From: Anaerolineaceae bacterium 4572_78
Lineage (GTDB): Bacteria; Chloroflexota; Anaerolineae; 4572-78
DNA length: 49,220 nt
Direction of reading: 5' to 3'
Assembly (NCBI GenBank): GCA_002084875.1
Contig: NBMH01000024.1
Span: 1-49,220, forward strand
In this document: positions 27,164 through 37,631 of the stretch, one piece after another
Layout of the letters: each line of letters opens with the position of its first letter
Position numbering within the stretch: the stretch's first letter is position 1
Made by a program: the position numbers and the translations under genes
Notes under the pieces: model-generated
Databases searched by the model: none
Seen by the model: only the letters and a program-made list of their open reading frames with translations
Told to the model about the DNA's origin: nothing

Positions 27164-27572
27164 AGTAGTACCTTACAATATATCCCATGCAAAACAGACA
27201 TTTTACTTATTCGTGCCTGTCCTATGTGTGAACATTTCTATACTAAACTATTCTACCATTAATCAGGATAAACCTATAATGAGATAAACTTAAACAGGAA
27301 ATATGCCATAGTTTGCCAAAAGGGTTAATTTTTCCAAATATATAGTAATACAATATTCTTATTTTAGCAATAAATGGTGTGTTTGTCTAATTTTAAACCG
27401 TAAATTTAAAACCTGAATGTGCATTATTGCGTGTTTTCAAGAATTAAGGTATTATTGTATGATGAATTATAAAATTGACTTTATGATTCCTACTATTCCA
27501 TTAATATTATACTATATTTAAAATTTGGCGAATTGGCTTTTAATTTTTTTGAGTAAAACAGAGGTTATATAC
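27164..27572. promoter_or_regulatory. AT-rich intergenic region between divergent kinase and protease genes
   Basis: About 400 bases without a gene and without the palindromic repeats. A candidate promoter toward the M16C gene is TTGCGT with TATTAT 17 bases downstream (27427-27455). No operator or riboswitch is recognised. Confidence 0.35.
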
Positions 27573-30424
27573 ATGATAATACATGGCTTTGAGTTAATCA
27601 AGGAAGAAAAAATTCCTAAACTTAATAACACTAATGCTCGTCTTTTCCGTCACATTGAAACAGGGGCTGAACTCCTCTCGATGGAAAATGATGATGAAAA
27701 TAAATCGTTTGGTATTACTTTTCGTACACCTGTTAATGATTCGACGGGGGTTCCTCATATTTTAGAACATTCCGTTTTAGGCGGTTCACAGAAATATCCC
27801 GTTAAAGACCCTTTTGTTCATCTGACACAAGGGTCTTTGAATACTTTTATCAATGCCTTCACATTTCCTGATAAAACATGCTACCCTGCCGCTAGTCAAA
27901 ATCTAAAAGATTTTTATAATCTGATTGATGTTTATCTTGATGCAGTTCTTTATCCTAACATCAAACCCGAAACATTACAGCAAGAAGGTTGGCATTATGA
28001 ACTGGAAAACTTAGATGCACCCCTAACCTACAAAGGTGTTGTACTTAATGAAATGAAAGGCACGTATTCATCTCCTGAACAAATATTTGGTGATGTAATT
28101 CAACGAAACCTTTTTCCTGATACCACTTACCAATTTGATTCAGGCGGTAATCCAAAACACATTACTGATTTAACTTATGAACAATTTAAATCATATCATG
28201 AAACATATTATCATCCTAGTAATGCACGTATTTATTTTTATGGTGATGACCCCCCTGAAGCACGTTTGCGGATAATTCAAAATTACTTGAAAGATTTTAG
28301 CAAAATTGAACCCGATTCCAAAATCACACTTCAACCATACTTTGACGCACCAAGACGGGTTACTCATGCTTATCCTGCTGGGCGAGAAACTGACCCTGAA
28401 AAAAAATATCGCATTGCTGTAAACTGGCTTCTCCCCGAAGCAACAGACCCCGAATTAACGATGGCTTTGTCCATCATGTCAGACTTACTTACTGGTACTT
28501 CAGCTTCGCCACTACGCAAAGCATTGATTCAGTAGGGTTGAAGGGAGTTCATCGTGATAATGTTGATGAGGTTGAAACTTTAATATTTGACACGTTAGAC
28601 ATATTGGCTAAAGAAGGTTTTGAATCAGAGATGATTGAAGCCGCTGTAAACACTATCGAATTTCATCTACGTGAGAAAAACACAGGCTCATTCCCACGTG
28701 GCTTAGCGGTCATGCTAGGTGTCCTGAACACATGGCTACATGATGGCGACCCGTTTTCTCATTTGAAATATGAAAAGCCACTAAATGCCTTGAAAACCAA
28801 TTTGGCAGGAGAGGAAAGAGTTTTTGAAAATCTTATTGAACGCTATTTCATAAATAATCCTCATCGCGTAACAGTCATTCTCGAACCTGATACGGAATTA
28901 CCACAACGTGAAGAGGCACAAGAACGGGAACAGCTAGCAGAGATACGAAAACAAAAGAGCCAAGAAGACCTGAAAATGGTCATGCAAAAAGCTCAACAGT
29001 TAAAAGAATTGCAGGAAACTCCTGACTCACCTGAAGCATTAGCAACCCTGCCGATGTTGCAGTTATCTGACTTGGATAAGAAAATAAAACATATCCCTCT
29101 TGAAGTAATTCAAGAAGGGAAAACCAAAATTTTATACCATGACCTTCTTACAGATGGTATCATCTATCTTGATGTTGGTTTTAATCTGCACACCTTACCC
29201 CAAGAATTATTGCCGTACATGCCTTTATTCAGTACGGCTCTCACCCAAATCGGGACAGAAACAGAAGATTTCGTAAAACTTTCCCAACGTATCGGTCGCA
29301 AGACAGGGGGAGTGTTGGCATCACCACTTATTTTGCCCATGAGGAACTCACAAAAAAGTACTGCTTGGCTTTTCTTGCGAGGAAAAGCTACTACCGATAA
29401 AGGTGATGACCTTTTAGACATCATGCGTGACATTCTGCTTACCATCAAGTTAGATAACCCCGAACGTTTCATGCAATTGCTTTTAAGAGAAAAAGCAGGT
29501 GAGGAGTCAAACATAGTGTCGTATGGGTCTGCGACCGTTGCTACACGCTTGCAAGCTCGTTTTCATGAGGCGAGCTGGGCGAATGAACAAATGAATGGCA
29601 TAAGCTATCTTTTCTTTTTACGGCAATTAGTAAAAGATGTTAAGGATGATTGGCAATCTGTTTTAGCAAAATTAGAAGAAATACGCCGTATTGTGTTTAA
29701 CCAAAACGGTATGATTAGTAATATCACTTTAGATGAGGCAAACTGGCAAAAGTTTCAGCCGAAACTGGCTCACTTGTTCACTGACATGCCGACTCATCCT
29801 GTCAACATCGCCGAATGGAAATGTGGCATGTTGCCGAAATATGAGGGCTTGACTGCTCCAGCAACGGTCAACTATGTGTGCAAGGGTGCTAACTTGTACG
29901 ATTTTGGATACAAACGACATGGTTCTGTGTCGGTTATTCTTAATCATCTTCGTTCTACATGGCTGTGGGAAAAAATCCGCGTGCAAGGTGGAGCCTATGG
30001 AACATTTTGTAACTTTGGTGACCTTTCAGGTGTGCTTACATACACATCTTATCATGACCCTAATTTGCTCAAGACACTTGATGCTTATGATAAATCAGGA
30101 CAATTTCTTCGAGAACTTGATTTAAGCAATGATGACTTGACCAAAAATATCATCGGTGTTATTGGTAGCATGGATGGATATCAACTGCCCGATGGTAAAG
30201 GACGAACTTCCATGATTCGACATCTTGTCGGAAATACTGAAGAACACATCCAACAAATTCGAGACGAAGTATTGACGACTACCATCGAAGATTTTAAGCG
30301 ATTTGCTGATGCACTGGATTATGTTAAACAAGAAGGATGTGTCGTTATCTTAAGTTCTAAAGAAAATATCGAAGCTCTAAATGAAAGGAGCAATGATTGG
30401 CTTGAGGTTACGAAAGTTTTATGA
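27573..30424 (+). pseudogene. M16C presequence-protease-like zinc peptidase, split by a small deletion
   Basis: These peptidases are about 970 residues long and degrade short peptides inside a closed chamber. The N-terminal half (ATG 27573, AGAGG upstream) has the inverted zinc motif HILEH (H62, E65, H66), and ends LTGTSASPLRKALIQ then TAG at 28533. The rest resumes within five bases in another frame (VGLKGVHRDNVDEVETLIFDTL) and runs to 30424. About 25-30 residues that normally lie between ALI and GLKG are missing. The remainder, including the M16C linker and the C-terminal pair of domains, looks well preserved, so the lesion is recent or an assembly fault. Two separately translated halves are possible, but no ribosome binding site is apparent for the second. 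Confidence 0.85.
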
Positions 30425-30431
30425 GCTAAAG

Positions 30432-30893
30432 ATGTTTACAGTAGCTTTACTTGAACCACAAATACCACCGAATACTGGTAATATTGCTCGTACATGTGCT
30501 GCCAATAATCTTGATTTGGTTGTGGTAGGACAGCTTGGTTTTGAGTTGAGCGATAAATATCTCAAACGAGCGGGCTTGGACTATTGGGAATTTTCTCGTA
30601 TTCGGTATGAGCCTGACCTTGAAAAATATCTAGCTAATTTGAATATGAGTCATGTTTATTTATTGACTACAAAAGGAACAAAACTTTATACAGCCATTAA
30701 ACCACAACGCGGCGATACGTTTGTGTTTGGTAATGAAATATGGGGGTTTTCTAAGGGATTACTAAAGCAACATTCTGAATCCTGTTACACCATTCCAATG
30801 ATTAATAAAAACATTCGTTGTTTAAATTTGGCGACCAGTGTGGGAATAGTGATGTACCACATGTTGGCTTTATACAATTTTGGTTTACGATAA
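30432..30893 (+). CDS. trmL: tRNA (cytidine/uridine-34 2'-O)-methyltransferase, SPOUT family
   Basis: This 153-residue minimal SPOUT enzyme methylates the wobble ribose of tRNA-Leu isoacceptors in the known family. LEPQIPPNTGNIARTCAA forms the start, FGNEIWGFSKGLL is the cofactor-knot motif, and IPMINKNIRCLNLATSVGIVMY closes the trefoil knot. Asn-rich motif 3 and overall length match TrmL. ATG 30432 fits the family N-terminus; the in-frame upstream ATG lies inside the preceding gene. It lies eight bases after the M16C stop and six bases before rsmE, so trmL and rsmE form an RNA-modification pair. Confidence 0.9.
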   Translation: MFTVALLEPQIPPNTGNIARTCAANNLDLVVVGQLGFELSDKYLKRAGLDYWEFSRIRYEPDLEKYLANLNMSHVYLLTTKGTKLYTAIKPQRGDTFVFGNEIWGFSKGLLKQHSESCYTIPMINKNIRCLNLATSVGIVMYHMLALYNFGLR

Positions 30894-30898
30894 AACTT

Positions 30899-31642
30899 AT
30901 GCACCGATTTTTTGTTTCTCCCAAATGTATATCGAAACGTACCGTCAACTTGGTGGGAAGTGTTGCTCATCAAATTAAAAACGTTCTTCGCATGAAGCCA
31001 GGTCGAAAAATTATTGTGTTGGATAACACAGGGAACGAATATCTAGTCAATTTGCAACGCATCGCAAAAACTGTTGTTGTCGGTCAAATCATTGAAACGA
31101 CTGTTTCTCAAGGAGAACCAATGTTACGACTTAGTTTGTATCAAGGAACGCTCAAAGCCCAACGATTTGAATGGGTATTACAAAAAGGCACCGAATTGGG
31201 CATCTCAGAATTTATACCCGTGATTTGTCAGCGTTCTATTTTGGGTGATGTCGAATCAGTGGATGAAAAGCATGCCCGTTGGGAGCGTATCATTCGTGAA
31301 GCTGCCGAACAGTGTGAACGGGGAAATCTGCCCGAATTACGCCCTGCCATGATGTTTTCTCAAGCATGTAATCGAGCAGGCACAGAATCAGAAATGAGTT
31401 GGTTAGCATGGGAATATGCCGAAGATACGGGCTTACGTTCGGTGTTATCTACCATTGAAAGCACACTTCAAAAAGCCAGTTTATTTATCGGCTCCGAAGG
31501 TGGTTTTACCCTAGATGAAGTACGTCTAGCTGACCGTTATAATATTAGCCCTATTTGGTTGGGAAAACGCATTTTACGTGCCGAAACAGCCAGTATAGTA
31601 GCCGCCTCAATTTTATTTTATCAGTTTGGAGAATTGGAGTGA
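30899..31642 (+). CDS. rsmE: 16S rRNA (uracil-1498-N3)-methyltransferase
   Basis: This 247-residue enzyme methylates U1498 near the ribosomal decoding site. The N-terminal PUA-like part (MHRFFVSPK, HQIKNVLRMKPGRKIIVLD) is followed by the SPOUT knot domain with FEWVLQKGTELGISEFIPV, REAAEQCERGNLPEL, FIGSEGGFTLDEV and LGKRILRAETASIVAASIL, all characteristic. ATG 30899 fits this N-terminus. The stop codon lies in the start of a family A core fragment (31635-31663), so the last residue or two are repeat-derived. Confidence 0.92.
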   Translation: MHRFFVSPKCISKRTVNLVGSVAHQIKNVLRMKPGRKIIVLDNTGNEYLVNLQRIAKTVVVGQIIETTVSQGEPMLRLSLYQGTLKAQRFEWVLQKGTELGISEFIPVICQRSILGDVESVDEKHARWERIIREAAEQCERGNLPELRPAMMFSQACNRAGTESEMSWLAWEYAEDTGLRSVLSTIESTLQKASLFIGSEGGFTLDEVRLADRYNISPIWLGKRILRAETASIVAASILFYQFGELE

Positions 31643-31663
31643 CAAAGCAAGTTTTGATGCTCC
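31635..31663 (+). repeat. Family A core fragment overlapping the rsmE stop
   Basis: TGGAGTGACAAAGCAAG then TTTTGATGCTCC is a shortened core. It contributes the TGA stop of rsmE and is followed by a second CGCTCC. Confidence 0.65.
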
Positions 31664-31694
31664 TTATGACGCTCCTTATATCATTGGAGTAATT

Positions 31695-32336
31695 ATGACA
31701 AAATTAACACGCAAAGAAATTATTGATATTTTGGTGACTGCCCGTGAACAGGGAAACATTCCCAATTTAAGCGGCATGGATTTAAGTCAAGCCCAAATGA
31801 GTGGATTTAACTTACATGAAGTTAGCCTGACCGATGCCAATTTGCAGGAGGCTAATTTGAAATATGCCTACCTAAAACAAGCCTCATTTAGAAGAGCAAA
31901 TTTGCAAAATGCCGACCTGCACGGGGCTAATTTATCAAGCAGTTTTTTGGTCAAGGCTAATTTACAGCAAGCGAATTTGCAGGAATGTGATCTACAGCAT
32001 GCCTCACTCGCTAAGGTGAATTTAAGCTATGCTAACTTGAGTGGTGCTAGATTAGACAATGCCTTTTTGGGTAACGCTGACCTGCAACATGCTAATTTGA
32101 GTAATGTTACATTACACAATACAGATATGCATGGGGCAAATTTAGATAATGCTAATCTGACAGGCGTTAGCTATAATCATGCCACATTATGGCCCGACGA
32201 TTTTACTCCCCCTGATACCGCTATCAAAGAAGAGAAAAATCGTTTTCATATTTTTGTGCCAGTTGCACTAGGTCTTATTTTGGTAAGCATTGCGATTTTG
32301 TTCATGCTTGGGCGATTATGTAATGATGAAGATTAA
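31695..32336 (+). CDS. Pentapeptide-repeat protein with C-terminal membrane segment
   Basis: This 213-residue protein has GGAG before the ATG. Residues about 28-165 are about 27 consecutive A(D/N)LXX repeats, which fold into a right-handed square beta helix. A short linker with Pro and Asp follows, then one hydrophobic segment (IFVPVALGLILVSIAILFML, about 185-205) and an acidic tail. Some members of this family mimic DNA or bind gyrase, but the membrane anchor argues for a structural or scaffold role here. The N-terminus (LTRKEIIDILVTAREQGNIPNL) is a helical cap. No function is assigned. Confidence 0.85.
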   Translation: MTKLTRKEIIDILVTAREQGNIPNLSGMDLSQAQMSGFNLHEVSLTDANLQEANLKYAYLKQASFRRANLQNADLHGANLSSSFLVKANLQQANLQECDLQHASLAKVNLSYANLSGARLDNAFLGNADLQHANLSNVTLHNTDMHGANLDNANLTGVSYNHATLWPDDFTPPDTAIKEEKNRFHIFVPVALGLILVSIAILFMLGRLCNDED

Positions 32337-32350
32337 TCGTCAAGTTTAGT

Positions 32351-32433
32351 AGGATTGTTTAATGCTAACATGTGGTCGCACAATGGAGCGAAAAAGCTCG
32401 CTTTTTCATGTCAAAGCGAGCTTTGACCCTCCA
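32351..32433 (+). repeat. Family A element, right end missing, between convergent genes
   Basis: Left end AGGATTGTTTAATGCTA, then the core (GCGAAAAAGCTCGCTTTTTC, GTCAAAGCGAGCTTTGAC) ending in CCCTCCA. It lies eight bases from the nuoF stop. Both hairpins have compensated stems (AGCTCGCT, AGCGAGCT), so structure is conserved over sequence. Confidence 0.85.
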
Positions 32434-32440
32434 ATTCATG

Positions 32441-33700
32441 TCAAAGTGTGATGTATTTTTCGTAATCACTTCGAAAATGCTTGATGGTAGCATTGATAGG
32501 ATTGACCGCAAATTCACCCAATGGACAGAAACAATTATCTGTCATTTGATGGGTGATTTTTGTCAGTAAATCAATATCAAATGATGTGCCTTTGCCTGAA
32601 CGGATACGGTGCATGACTTGTTCCAGCCAGTAATTCCCTTCGCGGCATGGGCTACATTTGCCACAGCTTTCATGCTTGAAAAAGTGAACCATTTTCTCTG
32701 CCGCCCATGCCATGTCCACCGTTTCATCCATGACGATAAATGAAGCCGAGCCTAACGTCGTGTTTGCCTCTGCCATTGATTCATAATCCATCATTACATC
32801 AAAATGTTCAGGGGGTATCATGGGTGCCGAAGCTCCTGCAGGCAAAATGCCTTTGATGGGCAGCCCACTCATCGTCCCTCCACCTAATTCTTCAATTAGA
32901 TAACGAAGGGGGGCTCCCAATGGCAGTTCGTAATTGCCTGGATTTTTGACATGACCACTTAGGCTAAAAATCTTTATGCCAGGACTGCGTTCGGTGCCAT
33001 AGCGACGATACCAATCCGAGCCATTTAAGATTATCGGTGGAACATTTGATAGTGTTTCGACATTATTGATAACGGTCGGTTTCGCATACAAGCCTTCGGC
33101 AGCTGGAAAGGGGGGACGTGAACGAGGTTGTCCCATGTATCCCTCAAGGCTGTTTAGCAAAGCCGTTTCCTCTCCACAAATATATGCTCCCGCTCCTAAG
33201 TGCAGAAATATATCCATCGAAAAATCGGTGTTCATGATATTTTTGCCGAGCAACCCATTGTTGTAGGCTTCATCAATTGCTTTTTTCAGGGGAACAAAAG
33301 TGTTCTTAAATTCACCCCGCCCGTAAATATAGGCTCGTTCTGCTCCAACAGCAAAAGCACAAAGAATTATACCTTCAATTACTTGATGTGGATTTTCACC
33401 CATCAATTCACGGTCTTTGAATGTACCGGGTTCGCTCTCATCGGCGTTGACGACCACATAAACGGGTTTTACATTCGGCGGAATAAATGACCACTTGACA
33501 CCTGCAGGAAATCCTGCTCCGCCACGTCCTCGTAAGTTTGCTGTTTTGACAACTTGCGTGACTTCGCCAGGATTCATCACAGTTAATGCCTTTTTTAGTG
33601 CATCATAACCGCCATGAGCGATATAAACGTTAATATCCCTAATATTCGGAATGTCTTTATTGCGTAATAATACGTGTTTGTCTAAATATTTATTTGTCAT
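32441..33700 (-). CDS. nuoF: NADH-quinone oxidoreductase subunit F
   Basis: This 419-residue subunit carries FMN and a 4Fe-4S cluster and accepts electrons from NADH in the peripheral arm of complex I. The FMN/NADH site LRGRGGAGFPAGVKW is at about residue 56, the GAGAYICGEETALLNSLEG block follows, and ESCGKCSPCREG with a fourth Cys in DNCFCPLGEF binds the N3 cluster. Length is normal. AAGG lies upstream of ATG 33700. nuoE is on the same strand but is separated from it by a broken GGDEF gene and a family C repeat, so the usual tight nuoEF pair has been interrupted. The other nuo genes are not in the window. A soluble NAD-reducing hydrogenase subunit would be similar; hyp genes are close by. 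Confidence 0.92.
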   Translation of the reverse strand: MTNKYLDKHVLLRNKDIPNIRDINVYIAHGGYDALKKALTVMNPGEVTQVVKTANLRGRGGAGFPAGVKWSFIPPNVKPVYVVVNADESEPGTFKDRELMGENPHQVIEGIILCAFAVGAERAYIYGRGEFKNTFVPLKKAIDEAYNNGLLGKNIMNTDFSMDIFLHLGAGAYICGEETALLNSLEGYMGQPRSRPPFPAAEGLYAKPTVINNVETLSNVPPIILNGSDWYRRYGTERSPGIKIFSLSGHVKNPGNYELPLGAPLRYLIEELGGGTMSGLPIKGILPAGASAPMIPPEHFDVMMDYESMAEANTTLGSASFIVMDETVDMAWAAEKMVHFFKHESCGKCSPCREGNYWLEQVMHRIRSGKGTSFDIDLLTKITHQMTDNCFCPLGEFAVNPINATIKHFRSDYEKYITL

Positions 33701-33808
33701 ATAATTAACCTTAAACTAAAACTAAGTACCTAAGCACAATTTTTTGTGCTTTTCACTACAATACAAATTAACACCAATTGTAATATAAATCCACAAAACA
33801 GACAAATT

Positions 33809-33920
33809 GTAACCGTTCACCCCCACCCCTAACCCCTCCCCACAGGGAGAGGGGCTTCTCCTCGTAGGGGAAGTGGGCTGGGGGTTGGGGTCTACTAACA
33901 AGAAGGGAGTGAATAATTAC
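33809..33920 (+). repeat. Complete family C element
   Basis: It is 112 bases long, with ends GTAACCGTTCACCCCC and GGGAGTGAATAATTAC, imperfect inverted repeats, and a central hairpin of C-rich and G-rich runs. It lies between nuoF and the GGDEF remnant and supplies the last seven codons and the TAG stop of the latter. Confidence 0.88.
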
Positions 33921-35495
33921 GACAAATTACATTTTTAACACAAGAAGAAATAGCGGAAAGGATAATTTGATTACGTCCTTTCTCTTTTGCTATGTACAAT
34001 GCCTGGTCAGCAATGGCGATAAATTCAGCAAGAGGAAATTCATTATGCGGTATCATGCTAACAATTCCAATACTACAGGTAAAATAAGGATTAATTTTTG
34101 GTTTAGCATATCCTATCTGTAATTTGGATACGTTTTCCTGAATTTGTTTTGCAACATGCATAGCTCCTTGCTCATTCGTATTGGGCAAGATAACAACAAA
34201 TTCATCCCCACCATAGCGAGCCGCTAAATCAGTCGGTCGTCCCGCACATTGATTCAAAATTTGAGCAAATTTCTTAAGAAAATCATCGCCTGCTAGATGC
34301 CCATGGTAATCATTGTAAGATTTGAAATAATCAATGTCAAGAAAAATGAGCGATAGATAGTCTTTTCCTCTAGCTAATCTTTGCCATTCTTGTTTTAGAT
34401 AGGTGTCGAAATATCGTCGATTAGCAATTTGGGTTAGACCATCTATATTGACCATGCGAGCCAATTTTTCCTCTGCCAGCTTACTGTCGGTGATGTTACC
34501 AGAAGTACTGATAAAACCAGTGATATTTTCATCTGAATTGTTAAGTCAGGCACGGTATGATTGATGAACAGAATCGTATAGTCCATGTCTAACAGCATAA
34601 TATGATACGGCGAATTTTCCGTAAGCGACCTCCATTTTTCCTCGCTCTCTCTTAGTTCATCCTGTACCTGCATCAAATCCGAAATATCACGTATCGATTC
34701 AATAACATGAGTGACATTGCCTTCTTTATCCTTCAGTGGCGAGAGCAAAATATCCACATAAACCTTGGAACCATAAGCATTTAAATGTATGTGTTGGTAA
34801 CTGCATGGTCTTCCTGTTTTAAACACATCATGCAACATACAATGCTCTCCATGTTTATCACAAGATGTATCGTAGCCGTGCAAGACATTAAAGCAATACC
34901 GCCCAATGACCTGTTCACGCTTAAGCCCAGTTGTATTTAGAACCTTATTGTTCACATCTACGATACGATAATCGGGGTCTATGACCAGGATATCTTCATG
35001 CAGATTGTGTATCAGCGAGCGGAAATAGTGTTCTCGTTCTGCTGATACCTTCTCCACCCGTTTGCGTTCGCTCATTTCCTGTTCAAGTTGAGCATTTTGT
35101 TCCCCAAGATGCCTTCGCAAATTATGGATGGTCGAATGAGTTTGCACTCTGGCTACTATTTCATCCAACTGAAAAGGTTTGGTGATGTAATCAACCGCAC
35201 CTAATTTAAATCCTTTGACCTTGTTCACTGTATCATCGGCAACACTCACAAAAATAATAGGAATATCTTGGGTATCACTATTATTCTTCATCTGCCGACA
35301 TACCTCATAACCATCAATGCCTGGCATTTTTATATCTAGGAGGATAAGGTCTGGTTTGATACGGGCGACTGATTTGAGTGCATTTTCACCACTTGTTGCC
35401 ACTAAAACTTTGTACCCGACTTTACTCAAACCGATGTATAATATATCCAAATTAATCGTCTCATCATCAACAACCAAAATTGTACTTTTTGTCAT
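33895..35495 (-). pseudogene. REC-PAS-PAS-GGDEF diguanylate cyclase, frameshifted with an internal deletion
   Basis: From ATG 35495 there is a receiver domain (phospho-Asp in LILLDIKMPG), a coiled linker, one full PAS domain (about 155-280) and the start of a second (HIMLLDMDYTILFINHTVPDL). About 60 residues of that second PAS domain are then missing, and the next frame carries its end (SDENITGFISTSGNITDSKLAEEKLARMV), followed directly by a GGDEF domain. The latter has RYGGDEFVVILP as active-site loop and FLDIDYFKSYND for metal binding, so it would make c-di-GMP. A product from an internal start is possible because the GGDEF half is intact from ARMVNIDGLTQIANRRYF on. The C-terminus (NYSLPSC) and stop come from a family C repeat. 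Confidence 0.85.
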
Positions 35496-35523
35496 GCTTT
35501 ACCCTGCAAGAATCAGTTACCTT

Positions 35524-36024
35524 TTAGGGTTGGGTAGTTGACTCCTTTTCTGATTTTGCTCGCAATTTGGAAAGGATATTACTCATCTCCTCATGTGTCA
35601 AATTCTCATGATAGTCCAAATTAATCTGACAGCATGGAGCATTATTACAAGCGGCGATGCACACCACTTCTTCCAAAGTGAACATGTTATCGTCTGTTGT
35701 GCCACCTTCGGGAGGCAAGCCAAGTTGTTCAGCTAATTCATGATAAAATTTGGTTGCTCCACGCAAAGCACATGGCAAATCGGTACAAAATTGAATGATG
35801 TATTTGCCTGTAGGTTCTTTGCGGAAAAGGGTGTAAAAGCCAATGACAGAATGAACATCTGTCACGGTTAAATCAAGTGCATCAGCAACGGCTTTGATGT
35901 CATCGTCATCAAGCCAATTTTTTTCTTGTTGAGCAAGATACAACGCCGATAACACGGCTGACCGTTTGGTGTTGTACTGCGGTAACATTTTTTCAAGTTC
36001 GCGTTGTTCTTTTTCTGACCACAT
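35524..36024 (-). CDS. nuoE: NADH-quinone oxidoreductase subunit E
   Basis: This 166-residue thioredoxin-like subunit binds the 2Fe-2S cluster N1a. The cysteine ligands are in CTDLPCALRG and CIAACNNAPCC, with the usual helical N-terminus (WSEKEQRELEKMLPQYNTKRSAVLSALYLAQ). AAAGGAAG precedes ATG 36024. Length matches the family. nuoF lies 1.8 kb further on the same strand, beyond the broken REC-PAS-GGDEF gene. Confidence 0.92.
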   Translation of the reverse strand: MWSEKEQRELEKMLPQYNTKRSAVLSALYLAQQEKNWLDDDDIKAVADALDLTVTDVHSVIGFYTLFRKEPTGKYIIQFCTDLPCALRGATKFYHELAEQLGLPPEGGTTDDNMFTLEEVVCIAACNNAPCCQINLDYHENLTHEEMSNILSKLRAKSEKESTTQP

Positions 36025-36120
36025 ATCTTTCTTCCTTTTGAAGTATGGCTAAATAATCTAGGTACTATATCAGTGAATGATAAAAACGGCAATTTTAGAG
36101 GATTAACATTGCCGTTTAAT

Positions 36121-36182
36121 AGTAGACCTCAACCCAGCCCCGCACCTACGAGGAGAATGGGAGCAAGATGGGGTATGGGTTA
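36121..36182 (-). repeat. Family C fragment
   Basis: AGTAGACCTCAACCCAGCCCC..., then CTACGAGGAGAATGGGAGC and GGGTTAGGGT, matches the interior of family C but lacks both ends. It lies between nuoE and the GT2 gene and touches the stop of the latter. Confidence 0.7.
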
Positions 36183-37631
36183 GGGTGATGGGAGGCGTAT
36201 TTCCCATAATCCAAGCAAACTTACATAGCCAAAACTGAGAGCATATAACATGATAAATGGTACAGCAAACATATTGCCATTTTCTAAGGCGACGACGACA
36301 GTTAAAAAGGCATAAAAACTCAATGCCAACTCGCCAAAAACAAGTCTATCCGTAAATAGTCTGTAGGGGCTTTGTTGCCATTTATCTGTTTTTCGTTCTA
36401 GATTAAATTTGGGAGTCCGTCTAAAAATGTTTTCAACGCCAAGCAAGGCTTCAATCACAGCTTTGGTATTGTTTAAGGCGATGCCCATGCCAAGTAACAT
36501 GAGTATAGGAAAGTAGCTAAATCGTTTCACTCTTGTACGGGTGTAAAGTGTAGCAATCGCAGTGGCATACATCGTTGGTGGGGCAAGACTCATAAAGCTA
36601 AGATATGCCAAAGGAAAATCAACCCGATATGTCAGGAACATCAAAGGGAATGATGTCAACAGCAAAATTACCATGAGCGGATGGGCTAGATAACCTGTTA
36701 GGTGAATAAACGCTTGTAATTTTGTCCAAAAAAATAAATCTGCTTGCCATACTGAGGGAGCTAATTTTTTGAAGCACTGAATAGAACCCTTTGCCCAACG
36801 AAATTGTTGTCGTTTAAATGCGGCTAATTGAGGGGGAAGTTCAGCAGGAGCGACCACATCTCGCAAGTAAAGGCATTGCCAGCCATGCAATTGAGCTCGG
36901 TAGCTGAGGTCTAAATCTTCACAAATGGTATCATCCTGCCAGCCTCCCGCCGAATCAATTGCGGTTCGCCGCCATACCCCAGCCGTACCATTAAAATTCA
37001 TTAGCAACCCCGATTGATTGCGAGCCGCTTGCTCAATGCCAAAATGTCCATCTAAGGCAATTGCTTGAGCCCGAGTCAATGGCGAGTAATTATCATTCAA
37101 ATGTCCCCAGCGCGTTTGCAACAAACCTACATGCGAATCCGCTAAAAAATGGGGAATTGTTTTTTGTAAAAAATCAGACGGCGGCATAAAATCGGCATCA
37201 AAAATTACAATAAATTCACCACTAGCTGTTTTCAAGCCTGCTTCTAATGCTCCTGCTTTGAAGCCTGTGCGGTTACTCCGATAAATATAATCAATATTTA
37301 TACCATGCTTTCGATGATTATTCACCAATTTTTCTGCTGATTTTGCAGTGTGGTCAGTCGAGTCATCCAAAACTTGAATTTGTAGCAGATGAGATGGGTA
37401 ATCAAGTTTAATGACACTATTAATCAATCGTTCGATAACTTCTGCTTCATTGTAAATTGGTAATTGGATTGTTACAGTTGGTAAGGATAGTGATGAATTT
37501 TCAGGCAGAAGACTAGGTGATTTTTTTGTTTTCCAATAGATGAATGTTAAAACCCAACTGTTAAGAGCATATACTGCCAACCACAAAGCGGCTCCGAGAT
37601 AAACGAACGCAATAAGTGTAATTAGAAACAT
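36180..37631 (-). CDS. Membrane glycosyltransferase family 2 (cellulose-synthase-like)
   Basis: This 483-residue processive-type GT2 has one N-terminal membrane segment, a cytosolic GT-A domain and four or five C-terminal membrane segments. Conserved residues are the DDSTDHT aspartates, IFDADFMPP, TICEDLDLSYRAQLHGW and the acceptor motif QQFRWAKGS (the QxxRW of cellulose/hyaluronan-synthase relatives, also present in beta-glucan and glucomannan synthases). GGAGG sits nine bases before ATG 37631; an upstream in-frame start would remove the natural membrane N-terminus. No PilZ domain is present. The product polymer or glycolipid cannot be told. Confidence 0.88.
   Translation of the reverse strand: MFLITLIAFVYLGAALWLAVYALNSWVLTFIYWKTKKSPSLLPENSSLSLPTVTIQLPIYNEAEVIERLINSVIKLDYPSHLLQIQVLDDSTDHTAKSAEKLVNNHRKHGINIDYIYRSNRTGFKAGALEAGLKTASGEFIVIFDADFMPPSDFLQKTIPHFLADSHVGLLQTRWGHLNDNYSPLTRAQAIALDGHFGIEQAARNQSGLLMNFNGTAGVWRRTAIDSAGGWQDDTICEDLDLSYRAQLHGWQCLYLRDVVAPAELPPQLAAFKRQQFRWAKGSIQCFKKLAPSVWQADLFFWTKLQAFIHLTGYLAHPLMVILLLTSFPLMFLTYRVDFPLAYLSFMSLAPPTMYATAIATLYTRTRVKRFSYFPILMLLGMGIALNNTKAVIEALLGVENIFRRTPKFNLERKTDKWQQSPYRLFTDRLVFGELALSFYAFLTVVVALENGNMFAVPFIMLYALSFGYVSLLGLWEIRLPSP

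Noticed and set aside
27573..30424. Two separate genes for M16 peptidase halves, as in two-chain M16B enzymes
   Set aside because: Both halves match one M16C protein, a conserved stretch is missing at the break, and no ribosome binding site precedes the second half.
32372..32569. A 65-codon open frame beginning in a family A repeat
   Set aside because: It consists of the repeat core followed by antisense nuoF.
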